Of a stretch of DNA of 64,000 nt, positions 35,943 to 43,900 are shown in pieces. Position 1 is the first letter of the stretch, and each line of letters begins with the position of its first letter. Below the pieces are notes generated by a model. The model was not told the origin of the DNA. It made no database searches and saw only the letters and a list, made by a program, of their open reading frames with translations. Source of the DNA: Nocardia transvalensis NBRC 15921 (lineage in GTDB: Bacteria > Actinomycetota > Actinomycetes > Mycobacteriales > Mycobacteriaceae); NCBI RefSeq assembly GCF_000308875.1, contig NZ_BAGL01000004.1, forward strand, positions 124,001 through 188,000, given 5' to 3'. A program made the translations under genes and the position numbers.

Positions 35943-36701
35943 GTGGACAACCGTGACCGCCAGGAGGAACCCGGTGCGAGACCGGAACTGGTGACCGACG
36001 GCGTTCCCGCCTGGCTGCGCGGCGTCGTCGAGCGCAAGCCCGCCGATCCCACGGGGGTCAACCAGGTGCTGAACCGCACGGCGCAGCGCGTGGTCTCGGC
36101 GGCCGTGCGGCCCCGGCCCGCGGCGGTGCTGGTGCTGTTCGGCGGCTCGTCCGAACCGGACACCGAGGCGCCCGGCGGGCTGCCCGCGGACGCGGACATC
36201 CTGCTCACCCAGCGCGCGACGACGATGCGGCAGCACCGCGGCCAGGTGGCCTTCCCGGGCGGCGGCGTCGAACCCGGCGACGACGGCCCGATCTCCACCG
36301 CCCTCCGTGAGGCCCGCGAGGAGACCGGCCTGGATCCGGCCGGGGTGGAACCGATCGCGGTGCTACCCAAGATCTTCGTGCCGGTGTCGCGATTCGACGT
36401 GACCCCGGTCGTCGCGTACTGGCGCACGCCCCGCGAGGTCGGGGTGGTGAGCGAGGCGGAGGCCACGCGCGTCACCCGGGTGCCGCTCGCCGATCTGCTG
36501 GACCCGGCGAACCGGTTCGTCGTGCGGCATCCGATGGGCTACACGGGCCCCGCGTTCGCCGTCGACGGCATGCTCGTCTGGGGCTTCACCGCCGGCGTCC
36601 TGGCCGGCCTGCTCGCGGTATCGGGATGGGAGCGGGACTGGGATTACCACGACGTGCGTGATCTCCAAACCTCGCTCGCGGCAGTGGGGATGACGTTATG
36701 A
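35943..36701 (+). CDS. NUDIX hydrolase, CoA-pyrophosphatase-like (Rv3672c-like)
   Basis: A 252-residue protein. The NUDIX box is GGGVEPGDDGPISTALREAR followed by EETGL near residues 102-127, preceded by QHRGQVAFP as in CoA pyrophosphatases. It hydrolyses a nucleoside-diphosphate-linked compound. GTG 35943 has GGAGG 6 bases upstream, so I prefer it to GTG 35724, which overlaps the previous stop but whose first 73 codons are not protein-like. The stretch 35728-35942 then looks noncoding. Its stop overlaps marP by 4 bases. Confidence 0.9.
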   Translation: MDNRDRQEEPGARPELVTDGVPAWLRGVVERKPADPTGVNQVLNRTAQRVVSAAVRPRPAAVLVLFGGSSEPDTEAPGGLPADADILLTQRATTMRQHRGQVAFPGGGVEPGDDGPISTALREAREETGLDPAGVEPIAVLPKIFVPVSRFDVTPVVAYWRTPREVGVVSEAEATRVTRVPLADLLDPANRFVVRHPMGYTGPAFAVDGMLVWGFTAGVLAGLLAVSGWERDWDYHDVRDLQTSLAAVGMTL

Positions 36702-37891
36702 GTTCATCGGCCTGGCTCGATATCGCGGTGGTGATCATCGCGCTGCTCGCTGCCTCCTCGGGCTGGCGGCAGGGCGCGGTGGCGTCCGCGCTGGCGTTCC
36801 TGGGCGTGGTGCTGGGCGCGGTGGCCGGCATCCTGATCGCGCCGCACATCTTGATCCACATCAGCGAGGGGCGGAAACGCGTCCTGGTCGGCGTGGTGCT
36901 GATCGTGGCGCTGGTGATCATCGGCGAGGTGGCCGGCATGGTGCTCGGCCGCGCGGCGCGCAGCGGCATGACGCATCCGTTCACCCGCAGCGTCGACAGC
37001 GTGGTGGGCGCGGCCCTGCAGACGGTGGCCGTCCTGGTGACGGCGTGGCTGCTGGCCCTGCCGCTGGCCTCGTCGTCGCAGCCGGCGATAGCGGCCGCGG
37101 TGAACGGCTCCCGCGTGCTCTCCGACGTCAACGAGGTCGCCCCGAACTGGTTGCGGCGCCTGCCCAACGAGTTCTCCAAACTGCTCAACACCTCCGGCCT
37201 CCCGGACGTCATCGGCCCGTTCGGCCGCGCGCCCATCGCGGCCGTGGAACCGCCGGATCCGTCCGTCCTCGACAGCCCGGTGGCGCTGGATCTCCAGCAC
37301 AGCGTGCTGCGCATCCGCGGCGTCGCGCCGAGTTGCCAGCGCGCGCTGGAGGGCTCGGGCTTCGTCGTGGCCCCCGAGCGGGTCATGACGAACGCGCACG
37401 TGGTCGCCGGCACCAACACCGTGCAGGTCGACACCGCGCGCGGCCCGCTGGACGCCAGCGTGGTGGAGTTCGACCCGTCCAAGGACGTGGCCGTGCTGGC
37501 CGTGCCCGGACTGAACGCGCCGGTGATTCCGCTGGCCCCGTCCCCGGCCAAATCGGGCCAGAGTTCCATCGTGCTCGGCTATCCCGGCGGCGGCCCGTAC
37601 ACCGCCAGCGCCGCCCGCGTACGCGAGACCCTGGAGCTGACCGGCCCGGACATCTACAAGACCGGCACGGTCGAGCGCGAGGTCTACACCGTCCGCGGCC
37701 GCGTCCGCGCGGGCAATTCCGGTGGCCCCCTGGTGGATACGGAGGGTCAGGTGCTGGGCCTGGTATTCGGCGCGGCCGTCGTCGACGAGGACACCGGCTA
37801 CGCCCTCACCCTCGACGAGGTCCGCAAGAACCTCGAGGCCGCGGAGTCGGCCACCACGCCGGTCCCGACGGGCGACTGTGTGCTGAGTTAG
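36698..37891 (+). CDS. marP: Periplasmic serine protease MarP
   Basis: A 397-residue protein. Four N-terminal membrane helices (roughly residues 6-130) are followed by a chymotrypsin-like domain with His234 (MTNAHVVAG), Asp263 (SKDVAVLAV) and Ser341 (AGNSGGPL). These positions are near those of M. tuberculosis MarP (Rv3671c), which protects against acid and oxidative stress by cutting peptidoglycan hydrolases. A Cys pair in the domain (Cys about 212 and near the C-terminus) may form the regulatory disulfide known from MarP. Confidence 0.95.
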   Translation: MSSSAWLDIAVVIIALLAASSGWRQGAVASALAFLGVVLGAVAGILIAPHILIHISEGRKRVLVGVVLIVALVIIGEVAGMVLGRAARSGMTHPFTRSVDSVVGAALQTVAVLVTAWLLALPLASSSQPAIAAAVNGSRVLSDVNEVAPNWLRRLPNEFSKLLNTSGLPDVIGPFGRAPIAAVEPPDPSVLDSPVALDLQHSVLRIRGVAPSCQRALEGSGFVVAPERVMTNAHVVAGTNTVQVDTARGPLDASVVEFDPSKDVAVLAVPGLNAPVIPLAPSPAKSGQSSIVLGYPGGGPYTASAARVRETLELTGPDIYKTGTVEREVYTVRGRVRAGNSGGPLVDTEGQVLGLVFGAAVVDEDTGYALTLDEVRKNLEAAESATTPVPTGDCVLS

Positions 37892-37901
37892 AACGGGCAA
37901 G

Positions 37902-37926
37902 GCCCCGCGTCATCCTGGCGCGGGGC
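37902..37926 (+). terminator. Hairpin terminator after marP
   Basis: Stem GCCCCGCG, 9-base loop, stem CGCGGGGC, beginning 10 bases after the marP stop. No T-run follows. Confidence 0.8.
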
Positions 37927-37970
37927 TCCACCCTTGGCGTGAAATTGTGAGCCTGGCGTGCCATTCCTTG

Positions 37971-37995
37971 TTTCCGGCACGCTTTTGGCCGGAAA
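37971..37995. repeat. Hairpin repeat abutting the stop codon of the CMD gene
   Basis: Stem TTTCCGGC, loop ACGCTTTTG, stem GCCGGAAA; the next three bases are the stop codon of the minus-strand gene (37996-37998). A variable tag, TTCCTTG, precedes it. Confidence 0.8.
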
Positions 37996-38412
37996 CTACT
38001 GCTGATCGACCGGCAGTAGGCCCCGCTCCTCGAAGACCTTCTTGGCGACGAAGGTTGCGTTGAGGGCTCGGGGGAAGCCGCAGTAGCCGGCGGCGTGCAG
38101 GAAGGCCTCGGTGATCTGCTCGGGGGTCAGGCCGACGTTCAGGGCCGCGTTGACGTGGACCTCGAGCTGCGCCTCGGCGCCGCCGAGCGCGGTGAGCATG
38201 CCGAGGGTGACCAGCTGGCGGTCGCGCGGCGGCAGCGCCGGGCGCTGGTAGATCTCGCCGAACCCCCAGGCCACGATCTGGTGGCCGAGTTCGGGGGAGA
38301 TATCGGAGAGCGAGTCGATCACGCGCTGCCCGGCCTCGCCGTCGATGCGGGTGAGCACCTCCAGCCCGCGGTCGAAGCGCTCCTGACGGGTTTCGGCGGT
38401 GTCGTCGGCCAT
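37996..38412 (-). CDS. CMD-family protein (PcaC-like)
   Basis: A 138-residue protein. The CMD helix pair is seen in LPPRDRQLVTLGMLTALGGAEAQL-type text (here ALPPRDRQLVTLGML) and ITEAFLHAAGYCGFPRALNA, resembling gamma-carboxymuconolactone decarboxylase more closely than the CMD protein at 10265. The reaction is not certain. It interrupts the marP-ephE neighbourhood known from M. tuberculosis. It has its own promoter with a MerR-type operator at 38473-38503. Confidence 0.88.
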   Translation of the reverse strand: MADDTAETRQERFDRGLEVLTRIDGEAGQRVIDSLSDISPELGHQIVAWGFGEIYQRPALPPRDRQLVTLGMLTALGGAEAQLEVHVNAALNVGLTPEQITEAFLHAAGYCGFPRALNATFVAKKVFEERGLLPVDQQ

Positions 38413-38472
38413 GATCGGTCCTCTCGTGCCGCCTCGTGGGCGGCGGTGTCGGTGTCGTGCGTAACGAGGTAG

Positions 38473-38503
38473 ACCGTAGAACCTGGAGCCAGCTCCAGGT
38501 CAA
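38473..38503 (-). promoter_or_regulatory. MerR-type promoter with 19-bp spacer
   Basis: On the minus strand, -35 TTGACC (38503-38498) and -10 TACGGT (38478-38473) are 19 bp apart. A perfect inverted repeat, ACCTGGAGC and GCTCCAGGT with 2 bases between (38481-38500), fills the spacer. The long spacer and spacer palindrome are the hallmark of MerR-family control. No MerR gene lies in the window. Confidence 0.65.
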
Positions 38504-38505
38504 GC

Positions 38506-39453
38506 TCAGCCGAGCAGTGTCGCCACTTCACTCGTCACCAGGTCCGGGCTCTCCTGATGCGCGAAATGCCCGGCGCCGGGAATCGTGACCACCCGGCGGT
38601 CGGGCGCGAGCCGGAATTCGCGCCGGATGGTGGAGTCGAGGATGTACCGGTCGTCCTCGCCGTGCAGCGCCAGCACCGGCACCCGGACCGGCTCGCGCAT
38701 GACCGACATGAACCGGGCCCCGTCCGGCCGCCACTGGCTACGGAACGCCCAGCGCTGATATTCCAGCGCGCAGTGCGCGACGCCGGGCACGCGGATCGCC
38801 GCGCGCATCCGCCGTGCGGTGTCGACGAATTCGGCGGTGGCCGACCACGGCGCACCGGCCCGCTGGCGCAGCAGCCGCTCCACCTCGTAGCCGTCGTTGA
38901 CGGTCAGCAGGCGCTCGCCGTAGCGCGGCGGCTGATATCGCAGGAAATTGGGCAGCCAGGCCGCGCGCTGCCGGCGGTCCCGCAGCACCGCCTGCTTGAG
39001 CGCGGCCGGATGCGGCGAACTCACCAGTGCGATGGACCGCACCAGCCGCGGATGCAGTATCGCGGTCGCCCAGCAGACCAGCCCGCCCTCGGCGTGGCCG
39101 ACCAGCGTCGCCTCGCTGTGGCCGAGCGCGCGGATCAGCCCGGCCACGTCGCCGGCGAGCGTCCAGCCGTCGTAGCCGCGCGGCGGTTTATCGGAATCGC
39201 CGTAGCCGCGCAGATCGACGGAGACGACGCGATACCCCCGCTCGGCCAGTCCGGTCAGCTGATGCCGCCACGACCACCAGAAGTCGCCGAACCCGTGCAG
39301 CAGCACCACCAGCGGCGGATCCGCCACGGTGGCGCGCCGCGCCGGTTCGGCCTCGACGACGTGGAAACGAATGCCGTTGGCATGCACGTCCTTATGGGTC
39401 CACGGTCCGTCGTAGCGAACGCTGGACGGATCCGGACTCGGATTCGACGACAC
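38506..39453 (-). CDS. ephE: Alpha/beta hydrolase, EphE-like
   Basis: A 315-residue protein of epoxide-hydrolase type: oxyanion motif LLHGFGDFWWSWRHQ, then VDLRGYGDSDKP, nucleophile-elbow region LVGHAEGGLV and C-terminal GAGHFAHQE. The elbow has Ala where epoxide hydrolases have Asp and other members Ser. I recall the M. tuberculosis EphE (Rv3670) sequence having the same substitution, so classic hydrolysis is doubtful. The start is GTG 39453. Neighbours match M. tuberculosis except for the inserted CMD gene. Confidence 0.85.
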   Translation of the reverse strand: MSSNPSPDPSSVRYDGPWTHKDVHANGIRFHVVEAEPARRATVADPPLVVLLHGFGDFWWSWRHQLTGLAERGYRVVSVDLRGYGDSDKPPRGYDGWTLAGDVAGLIRALGHSEATLVGHAEGGLVCWATAILHPRLVRSIALVSSPHPAALKQAVLRDRRQRAAWLPNFLRYQPPRYGERLLTVNDGYEVERLLRQRAGAPWSATAEFVDTARRMRAAIRVPGVAHCALEYQRWAFRSQWRPDGARFMSVMREPVRVPVLALHGEDDRYILDSTIRREFRLAPDRRVVTIPGAGHFAHQESPDLVTSEVATLLG

Positions 39454-39477
39454 GCCGATAGAGCGTAGTCGGCGCGT

Positions 39478-39999
39478 CTACCTACCCGGCTGATCGGCCG
39501 AGGTAGCCACGCTGTCGAGCGCGGCGTGGTCGCCGTGCGAGCCGCGACCCTGCGGCAGCACGGAGCGAGTTTCCTTCAGCGATTCGATGGTCTTCTCCGG
39601 CGCGCGCAGTCGTCGCACCTTCAGATAGCCGAGGAATCCGAACAGCGCGACCGCGACGATCATCAGCGCGAACACGATCAGGAACGCCGCCCAGCGGTAC
39701 AGCCACACGTCGAGCAGTTCGGCGAGGAAGAAGAAAAAGAAGAAGGAGGAGAACAGCAGGATGGTCAGCGCGACGATGAAGAAGACGCTGCCCTGCAAAC
39801 CCTTTCGGATCTCACCGGTCACCTCCGCCTTGGCCAGCGCCACCTCGGCGCGGACCAGTGTCGACATCTGCTCGGCGGCATCGCGCACCAGATCACCGAT
39901 GCTGGCGTTTCCCGTGGTGTCGACCTCGGACAGCGGAATAGCGGTGATTGTCCGGTTGCGACCCCCGTCGTGCCCGTTACCGCCGTTTGTGACGCTCAA
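39478..39999 (-). CDS. Phage-holin-superfamily membrane protein (Rv3669-like)
   Basis: A 173-residue protein. A soluble N-terminus with an amphipathic stretch (ASIGDLVRDAAEQMSTLVRA) is followed by two membrane helices (FFIVALTILLFSSFFFFFFL and AAFLIVFALMIVAVALFGFL) and a charged tail. The pattern is that of the actinobacterial phage-holin family Rv3669. Despite the name there is no sign of a prophage here. It follows ephE in the upstream direction and the two may share a transcript. Confidence 0.85.
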   Translation of the reverse strand: MSVTNGGNGHDGGRNRTITAIPLSEVDTTGNASIGDLVRDAAEQMSTLVRAEVALAKAEVTGEIRKGLQGSVFFIVALTILLFSSFFFFFFLAELLDVWLYRWAAFLIVFALMIVAVALFGFLGYLKVRRLRAPEKTIESLKETRSVLPQGRGSHGDHAALDSVATSADQPGR

Positions 40000-40034
40000 T
40001 GCTCGACCCTTCTCATGTCCCGGTGCTGTCCGGC

Positions 40035-41249
40035 CTACTCGCGTGTCGCGGCCGCCTCGGCGTGCCGTCGCGCCTGATGTGCGCGGCCCCGTCGCAACAG
40101 TAGCGCCGAACCGATCAGGGACGCCGCCATTGACGTCAGCAACACGGCTGCTTTCGCCAGTTCGGCGGCGGCGACATCGTCCGCCAACGCGAGTTCTGCC
40201 ACCAAGAGGCTAACGGTGAAGCCGATCGCGCCGAGTACCGACAGGGCGAACATGTCCCGGTTGACGAGTCCGGCGGGCCGTTCGGCGATGCCGAGCCGGA
40301 TCGCCAGCCAGCTCGTGCCGAACACGCCGAGGGTCTTCCCGGCCAGCAGCCCGACGATGACGGCCAGCGCGAGCCTGCTGGTGAACAGCTCCCCGAACAC
40401 CGCCGCCGACAGCGGGACGCCGGCGGCGAACAGCGCGAACAGCGGCACGCAGACGCCCGCCGAGATCGGCTGGAACAGATGCTCCAGCCGCGTCGCCGGC
40501 GCCTCGTCCTCGCCGGGATCGGGCCCCACGCGGGTGAGCAGTCCGCACGCGACGCCGGCGAGGGTGGGATGAATACCGGCCTCGTGCAACGCGTACCAGG
40601 ACACCAGGGCCAGCGGAACGTAGATCAGCGGCGAACGCAGCCGCAGTCGCTGCGCCAGCCACCAGCCGAGGAAGCAGGCCGCGGCGGCGAGCAGCCACCC
40701 GATCGCGATGCCGGCGGTGAACAGCACCGCGATCAGCACGATCGCGATGAGGTCGTCGACCACGGCGAGGCTGAGCAGGAACACCCGCGCCGACGCCGGG
40801 ATCCGGGATCCGGTCAAGGCGAGGACGGCCAGCGCGAACGCGATATCGGTCGCGACCGGGATGGCCCAGCCCCGGTCCATGCCGTCGATCCCGTACCCGA
40901 TCGTGAAGGCGATCACGGCGGGCAGGACCACCCCGCCGACCGCGGCGATGATCGGCAGGACGGCGCGCTTACGATCGGCCAGCTCACCCACCACGAGTTC
41001 GCGCTTCAGCTCGAGCCCCGCGACGAAGAAGAAGATCGCCAGCAGCCCGTCCTTGGTCCACTCGGCCACGCTCAGCTCGAGATGCAGCGGCGGAATCGGC
41101 AGACGAGCGTCCGCCACCGCGAAATACCCTCCACTCCACGGGGAATTGGCCCACAGCAGCGCGATCGCCGCGGCCACGAGCAGCAGCGCCCCGCCGACGG
41201 TCTCGGTACGGAGATAACGGGCGAGTTCGGAGCGGAGCGCACCAATCAT
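40035..41249 (-). CDS. nhaA: Na+/H+ antiporter NhaA
   Basis: A 404-residue integral membrane protein with about twelve hydrophobic helices. The NhaA signatures are ATDIAFALAVLAL and SLAVVDDLIAIVLIA, whose adjacent aspartates bind the ion. It expels Na+ in exchange for protons and helps pH homeostasis. ATG 41249 has GAAAGG upstream; the longer frame to 41300 lacks support. It sits where M. tuberculosis has the protease gene Rv3668c, so this is a locus-specific difference. Confidence 0.94.
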   Translation of the reverse strand: MIGALRSELARYLRTETVGGALLLVAAAIALLWANSPWSGGYFAVADARLPIPPLHLELSVAEWTKDGLLAIFFFVAGLELKRELVVGELADRKRAVLPIIAAVGGVVLPAVIAFTIGYGIDGMDRGWAIPVATDIAFALAVLALTGSRIPASARVFLLSLAVVDDLIAIVLIAVLFTAGIAIGWLLAAAACFLGWWLAQRLRLRSPLIYVPLALVSWYALHEAGIHPTLAGVACGLLTRVGPDPGEDEAPATRLEHLFQPISAGVCVPLFALFAAGVPLSAAVFGELFTSRLALAVIVGLLAGKTLGVFGTSWLAIRLGIAERPAGLVNRDMFALSVLGAIGFTVSLLVAELALADDVAAAELAKAAVLLTSMAASLIGSALLLRRGRAHQARRHAEAAATRE

Positions 41250-41376
41250 GAAGGCCTTTCGGTCGACGTCGAACCACACGCCGACCAGACTTCCCGGCAC
41301 TCCTTACGCAATTCTAACGGGTTCGTCCGGTGTGTCCCCGTCCGCATCCGGGTACTGCAGTCCGCCTCGCTCCCTG

Positions 41377-41438
41377 TTTCCGGCGCGCTTTTGGCCGGAA
41401 ACCGTTCTTGGCCCCGGCCAAAAGCACGCCGGGGCCAA
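41377..41438. repeat. Hairpin repeat pair between nhaA and acs
   Basis: An inverted copy (41377-41401; loop GCGCTTTTG) is followed by a direct copy (41408-41438) with an extended 11-bp stem (TTGGCCCCGGC with GCCGGGGCCAA) around CAAAAGCAC. Short GGGGCGCGGGCGTGTGCC repeats follow to about 41500. Confidence 0.78.
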
Positions 41439-41537
41439 GAAGGTGTGGGCACTTGCCGGGGCGCGGGCGTGTGCCTGTGCTGGGGCGCGGGCGTGTGCCT
41501 GCCGGAGGGAAGTACCTACGGAGGGAGGTCCGTTCCC

Positions 41538-43499
41538 CTACCAGTTCGACTTCTGGGCGCGGATGGCCTCGAAGACGTTGGGGTCGACCAGGGTGGAGGT
41601 GTCGCCGAGTTCGCGACCCTCGGCGACGTCGCGGAGGAGGCGGCGCATGATCTTGCCGGAGCGGGTCTTGGGCAGTTCGGGGACGATGTGGATCTCGCGG
41701 GGGCGGGCGATGGGCGAGATCTCCCGCGACACTTCGGCTTTCAGCTCGCCGACCAGATCCTGCCCGGTGTTCTTCGCCTCGCCGGTGAGGATGACGAACG
41801 CGACGATGCCCTGCCCGGTGGTGTCGTCGCTGGCGCCGACGACCGCGGCCTCCGCCACGCCGTAGTGCCCGACGAGCGCCGACTCCACCTCGGCGGTGGA
41901 GATGCGGTGACCCGAGACGTTCATCACGTCGTCGACGCGGCCGAGCACCCACAGGTCCCCGTCCTTGTCGAGCTTCGCGCCGTCGCCCGCGAAGTACCAG
42001 CCCTTCGCCGCGTAGCGCGCCCAGTAGGTCTCGCGGTAGCGGTCCGGGTCGCCCCAGATGCCGCGCAGCATCGACGGCCACGGCTGATCGAGCACCAGGT
42101 AGCCGTTGGCTTCGCTCTCGCCGAGCCGGACGGCGTTGCCCTCCTCGTCCACGACCTGTGCGGAGATTCCGGGCAGCGGGCGCATGGCGGCGCCGGGCTT
42201 GGCGGCGGTGACCCCGGGCAGCGGCGAGATCATGATGGCGCCGGTCTCGGTCTGCCACCAGGTGTCCACGATGGGCGCGGAGTTGCCGCCGATGACATCG
42301 CGGTACCAGCGCCACGCCTCGGGATTGATCGGCTCACCCACCGAACCGAGCACCCGGATGCTCGACAGGTCGTGCGCGGCGGGGATCTCGCGGCCCCACT
42401 TCATGAAGGTGCGCACCAGCGTCGGCGCGGTGTAATAGATTGTGACGCCGTACTTCTCGACGATCTGCCAGTGCCGGTGCTCGTCGGGAAAGTTGGGAGT
42501 GCCCTCGTAGACGACCTGCGTGGCACGGTTCGACAGCGGCCCGTACACGATGTACGAGTGCCCCGTCACCCAGCCGATATCGGCGGTGCACCAGTACACG
42601 TCGTCGCCGGCCTTGTGGTCGAACACGGTGTGGTGGGTGTAGGACGCCTGGGTCAGATAGCCGCCCGAGGTGTGCAGGATGCCCTTCGGCTTCCCGGTCG
42701 TGCCGGAGGTGTAGAGGATGTACAGCGGGTGCTCGGCCTCGAAGGCACTGCACGCGTGGTCCGATGACGCGTTCGCGACGGTCTCGTGCCACCACAGGTC
42801 GCGGCCCTCGGTCCACGGCACCTCGATCTCGGTGCGGCGCACCACGAGTACGTGCTCGACACTCGAGGGAGTGCCCCCGTGCGCGTACAGCGCCTCGTCC
42901 ACGGCCTCCTTCAGCGGGGCCGCCTTACCGCGCCGCCACTGCCCGTCGGTGGTGATCACCAGGCGGGCCTCGGCGTCGTCGACGCGCTGGCGCAGGGCCG
43001 AGGGCGAGAATCCGGCGAACACCACCGAATGCGTCAGTCCGAGGCGGGCGCACGCCAGCATCGATACGATCGCCTCGGGCACCATCGGCATGTAGATGGC
43101 GACCCGGTCGCCCGCCTCGAGCCCGAGTTCGGTGAAGTAGTTCGCCGCCCGCGAAACCTCGGCCAGCAGATCGGAATACGTGATGTCGCGGGAGTCGCCC
43201 GGCTCGCCCTCCCAGTGGATGGCGACCTGATCGCCGTGCCCGTCCAGGACGTGGCGGTCCACGCAGTTGTAGGCGACGTTCAGCTTGCCGTCGGCGAACC
43301 AGCGCGCGACCGGCGCGCCGCTCCAGTCCAGCACCTGGGTGAACGGCTCGTGCCAGTGCAGCCGGCGGGCCTGCTCGGCCCAGAAGGCGTCGCGATCCGC
43401 GGCGGCCCGGTCGTAGAGAGATGCGTCGGCATTGGCGGCGGCGGCGAACTCCGCCGTGGGCGGATACACGTCCCGGTGTTCAGCGGTGGTATCGGTCAT
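41538..43499 (-). CDS. acs: Acetyl-CoA synthetase (AMP-forming)
   Basis: A 653-residue protein of full Acs length. Motifs are YTSGTTGKPKGILH, GWVTGHSYIVYGPL, VDTWWQTETGAIMI and the C-terminal TRSGKIMRRLLR, whose lysine is the target of protein acetylation. It converts acetate, ATP and CoA to acetyl-CoA. M. tuberculosis acs (Rv3667) has the same neighbours. A candidate Crp site lies about 200 bases upstream. Confidence 0.97.
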   Translation of the reverse strand: MTDTTAEHRDVYPPTAEFAAAANADASLYDRAAADRDAFWAEQARRLHWHEPFTQVLDWSGAPVARWFADGKLNVAYNCVDRHVLDGHGDQVAIHWEGEPGDSRDITYSDLLAEVSRAANYFTELGLEAGDRVAIYMPMVPEAIVSMLACARLGLTHSVVFAGFSPSALRQRVDDAEARLVITTDGQWRRGKAAPLKEAVDEALYAHGGTPSSVEHVLVVRRTEIEVPWTEGRDLWWHETVANASSDHACSAFEAEHPLYILYTSGTTGKPKGILHTSGGYLTQASYTHHTVFDHKAGDDVYWCTADIGWVTGHSYIVYGPLSNRATQVVYEGTPNFPDEHRHWQIVEKYGVTIYYTAPTLVRTFMKWGREIPAAHDLSSIRVLGSVGEPINPEAWRWYRDVIGGNSAPIVDTWWQTETGAIMISPLPGVTAAKPGAAMRPLPGISAQVVDEEGNAVRLGESEANGYLVLDQPWPSMLRGIWGDPDRYRETYWARYAAKGWYFAGDGAKLDKDGDLWVLGRVDDVMNVSGHRISTAEVESALVGHYGVAEAAVVGASDDTTGQGIVAFVILTGEAKNTGQDLVGELKAEVSREISPIARPREIHIVPELPKTRSGKIMRRLLRDVAEGRELGDTSTLVDPNVFEAIRAQKSNW

Positions 43500-43900
43500 C
43501 TCGTCTCTTCCTTCACATGCGCTTCGGCCGGGGTGACCGCGGCCACGTTCCCGACCCTAGTGGACCGTGCCGGAGGTGGTGTTCGAGTCCCGATCGGCGG
43601 TTGCCGAATGTTGCGGCGGTGACCGTCCGGTCCGGCCAACTGCTCAGTGTCGCCGCCCATCGATGATCGAATCGCAAACCTGTGACCGTTATCGTTGTGC
43701 AATGTGTCACGCCCGCATGCCATCATGAGTCGGCCATGTTGCCGGATTGCTAACAAGGCGAACAAACCCCGTGCGATCCGCTGACAAGGACCGACCGGGT
43801 GGCTACTGTCCGACTCACCAGGCGGATCGGGCGACGCGCGTGGGAGACCCCTGTGCGTGCTGCCGGTCGGCCGAGCCCTTCCTGGAATCGGGAGTTTGCG
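43500..43900. other. 401-bp intergenic region between acs and the dpp operon
   Basis: Divergent promoter region with no convincing coding frame. It contains TGTG-type sites near 43681 and 43696. Open frames crossing it are extensions of the flanking genes. Confidence 0.6.
43696..43711. promoter_or_regulatory. Candidate Crp site upstream of acs/dppA
   Basis: TGTGCAATGTGTCACG matches TGTGA-N6-TCACA at eight of ten fixed positions. A second, weaker TGTGA half-site lies at 43681. Crp is encoded in this window. Confidence 0.4.

Noticed and set aside
39478..39999. Holin-like protein as sign of a prophage
   Set aside because: No other phage gene is nearby and the gene is a conserved mycolata family (Rv3669).
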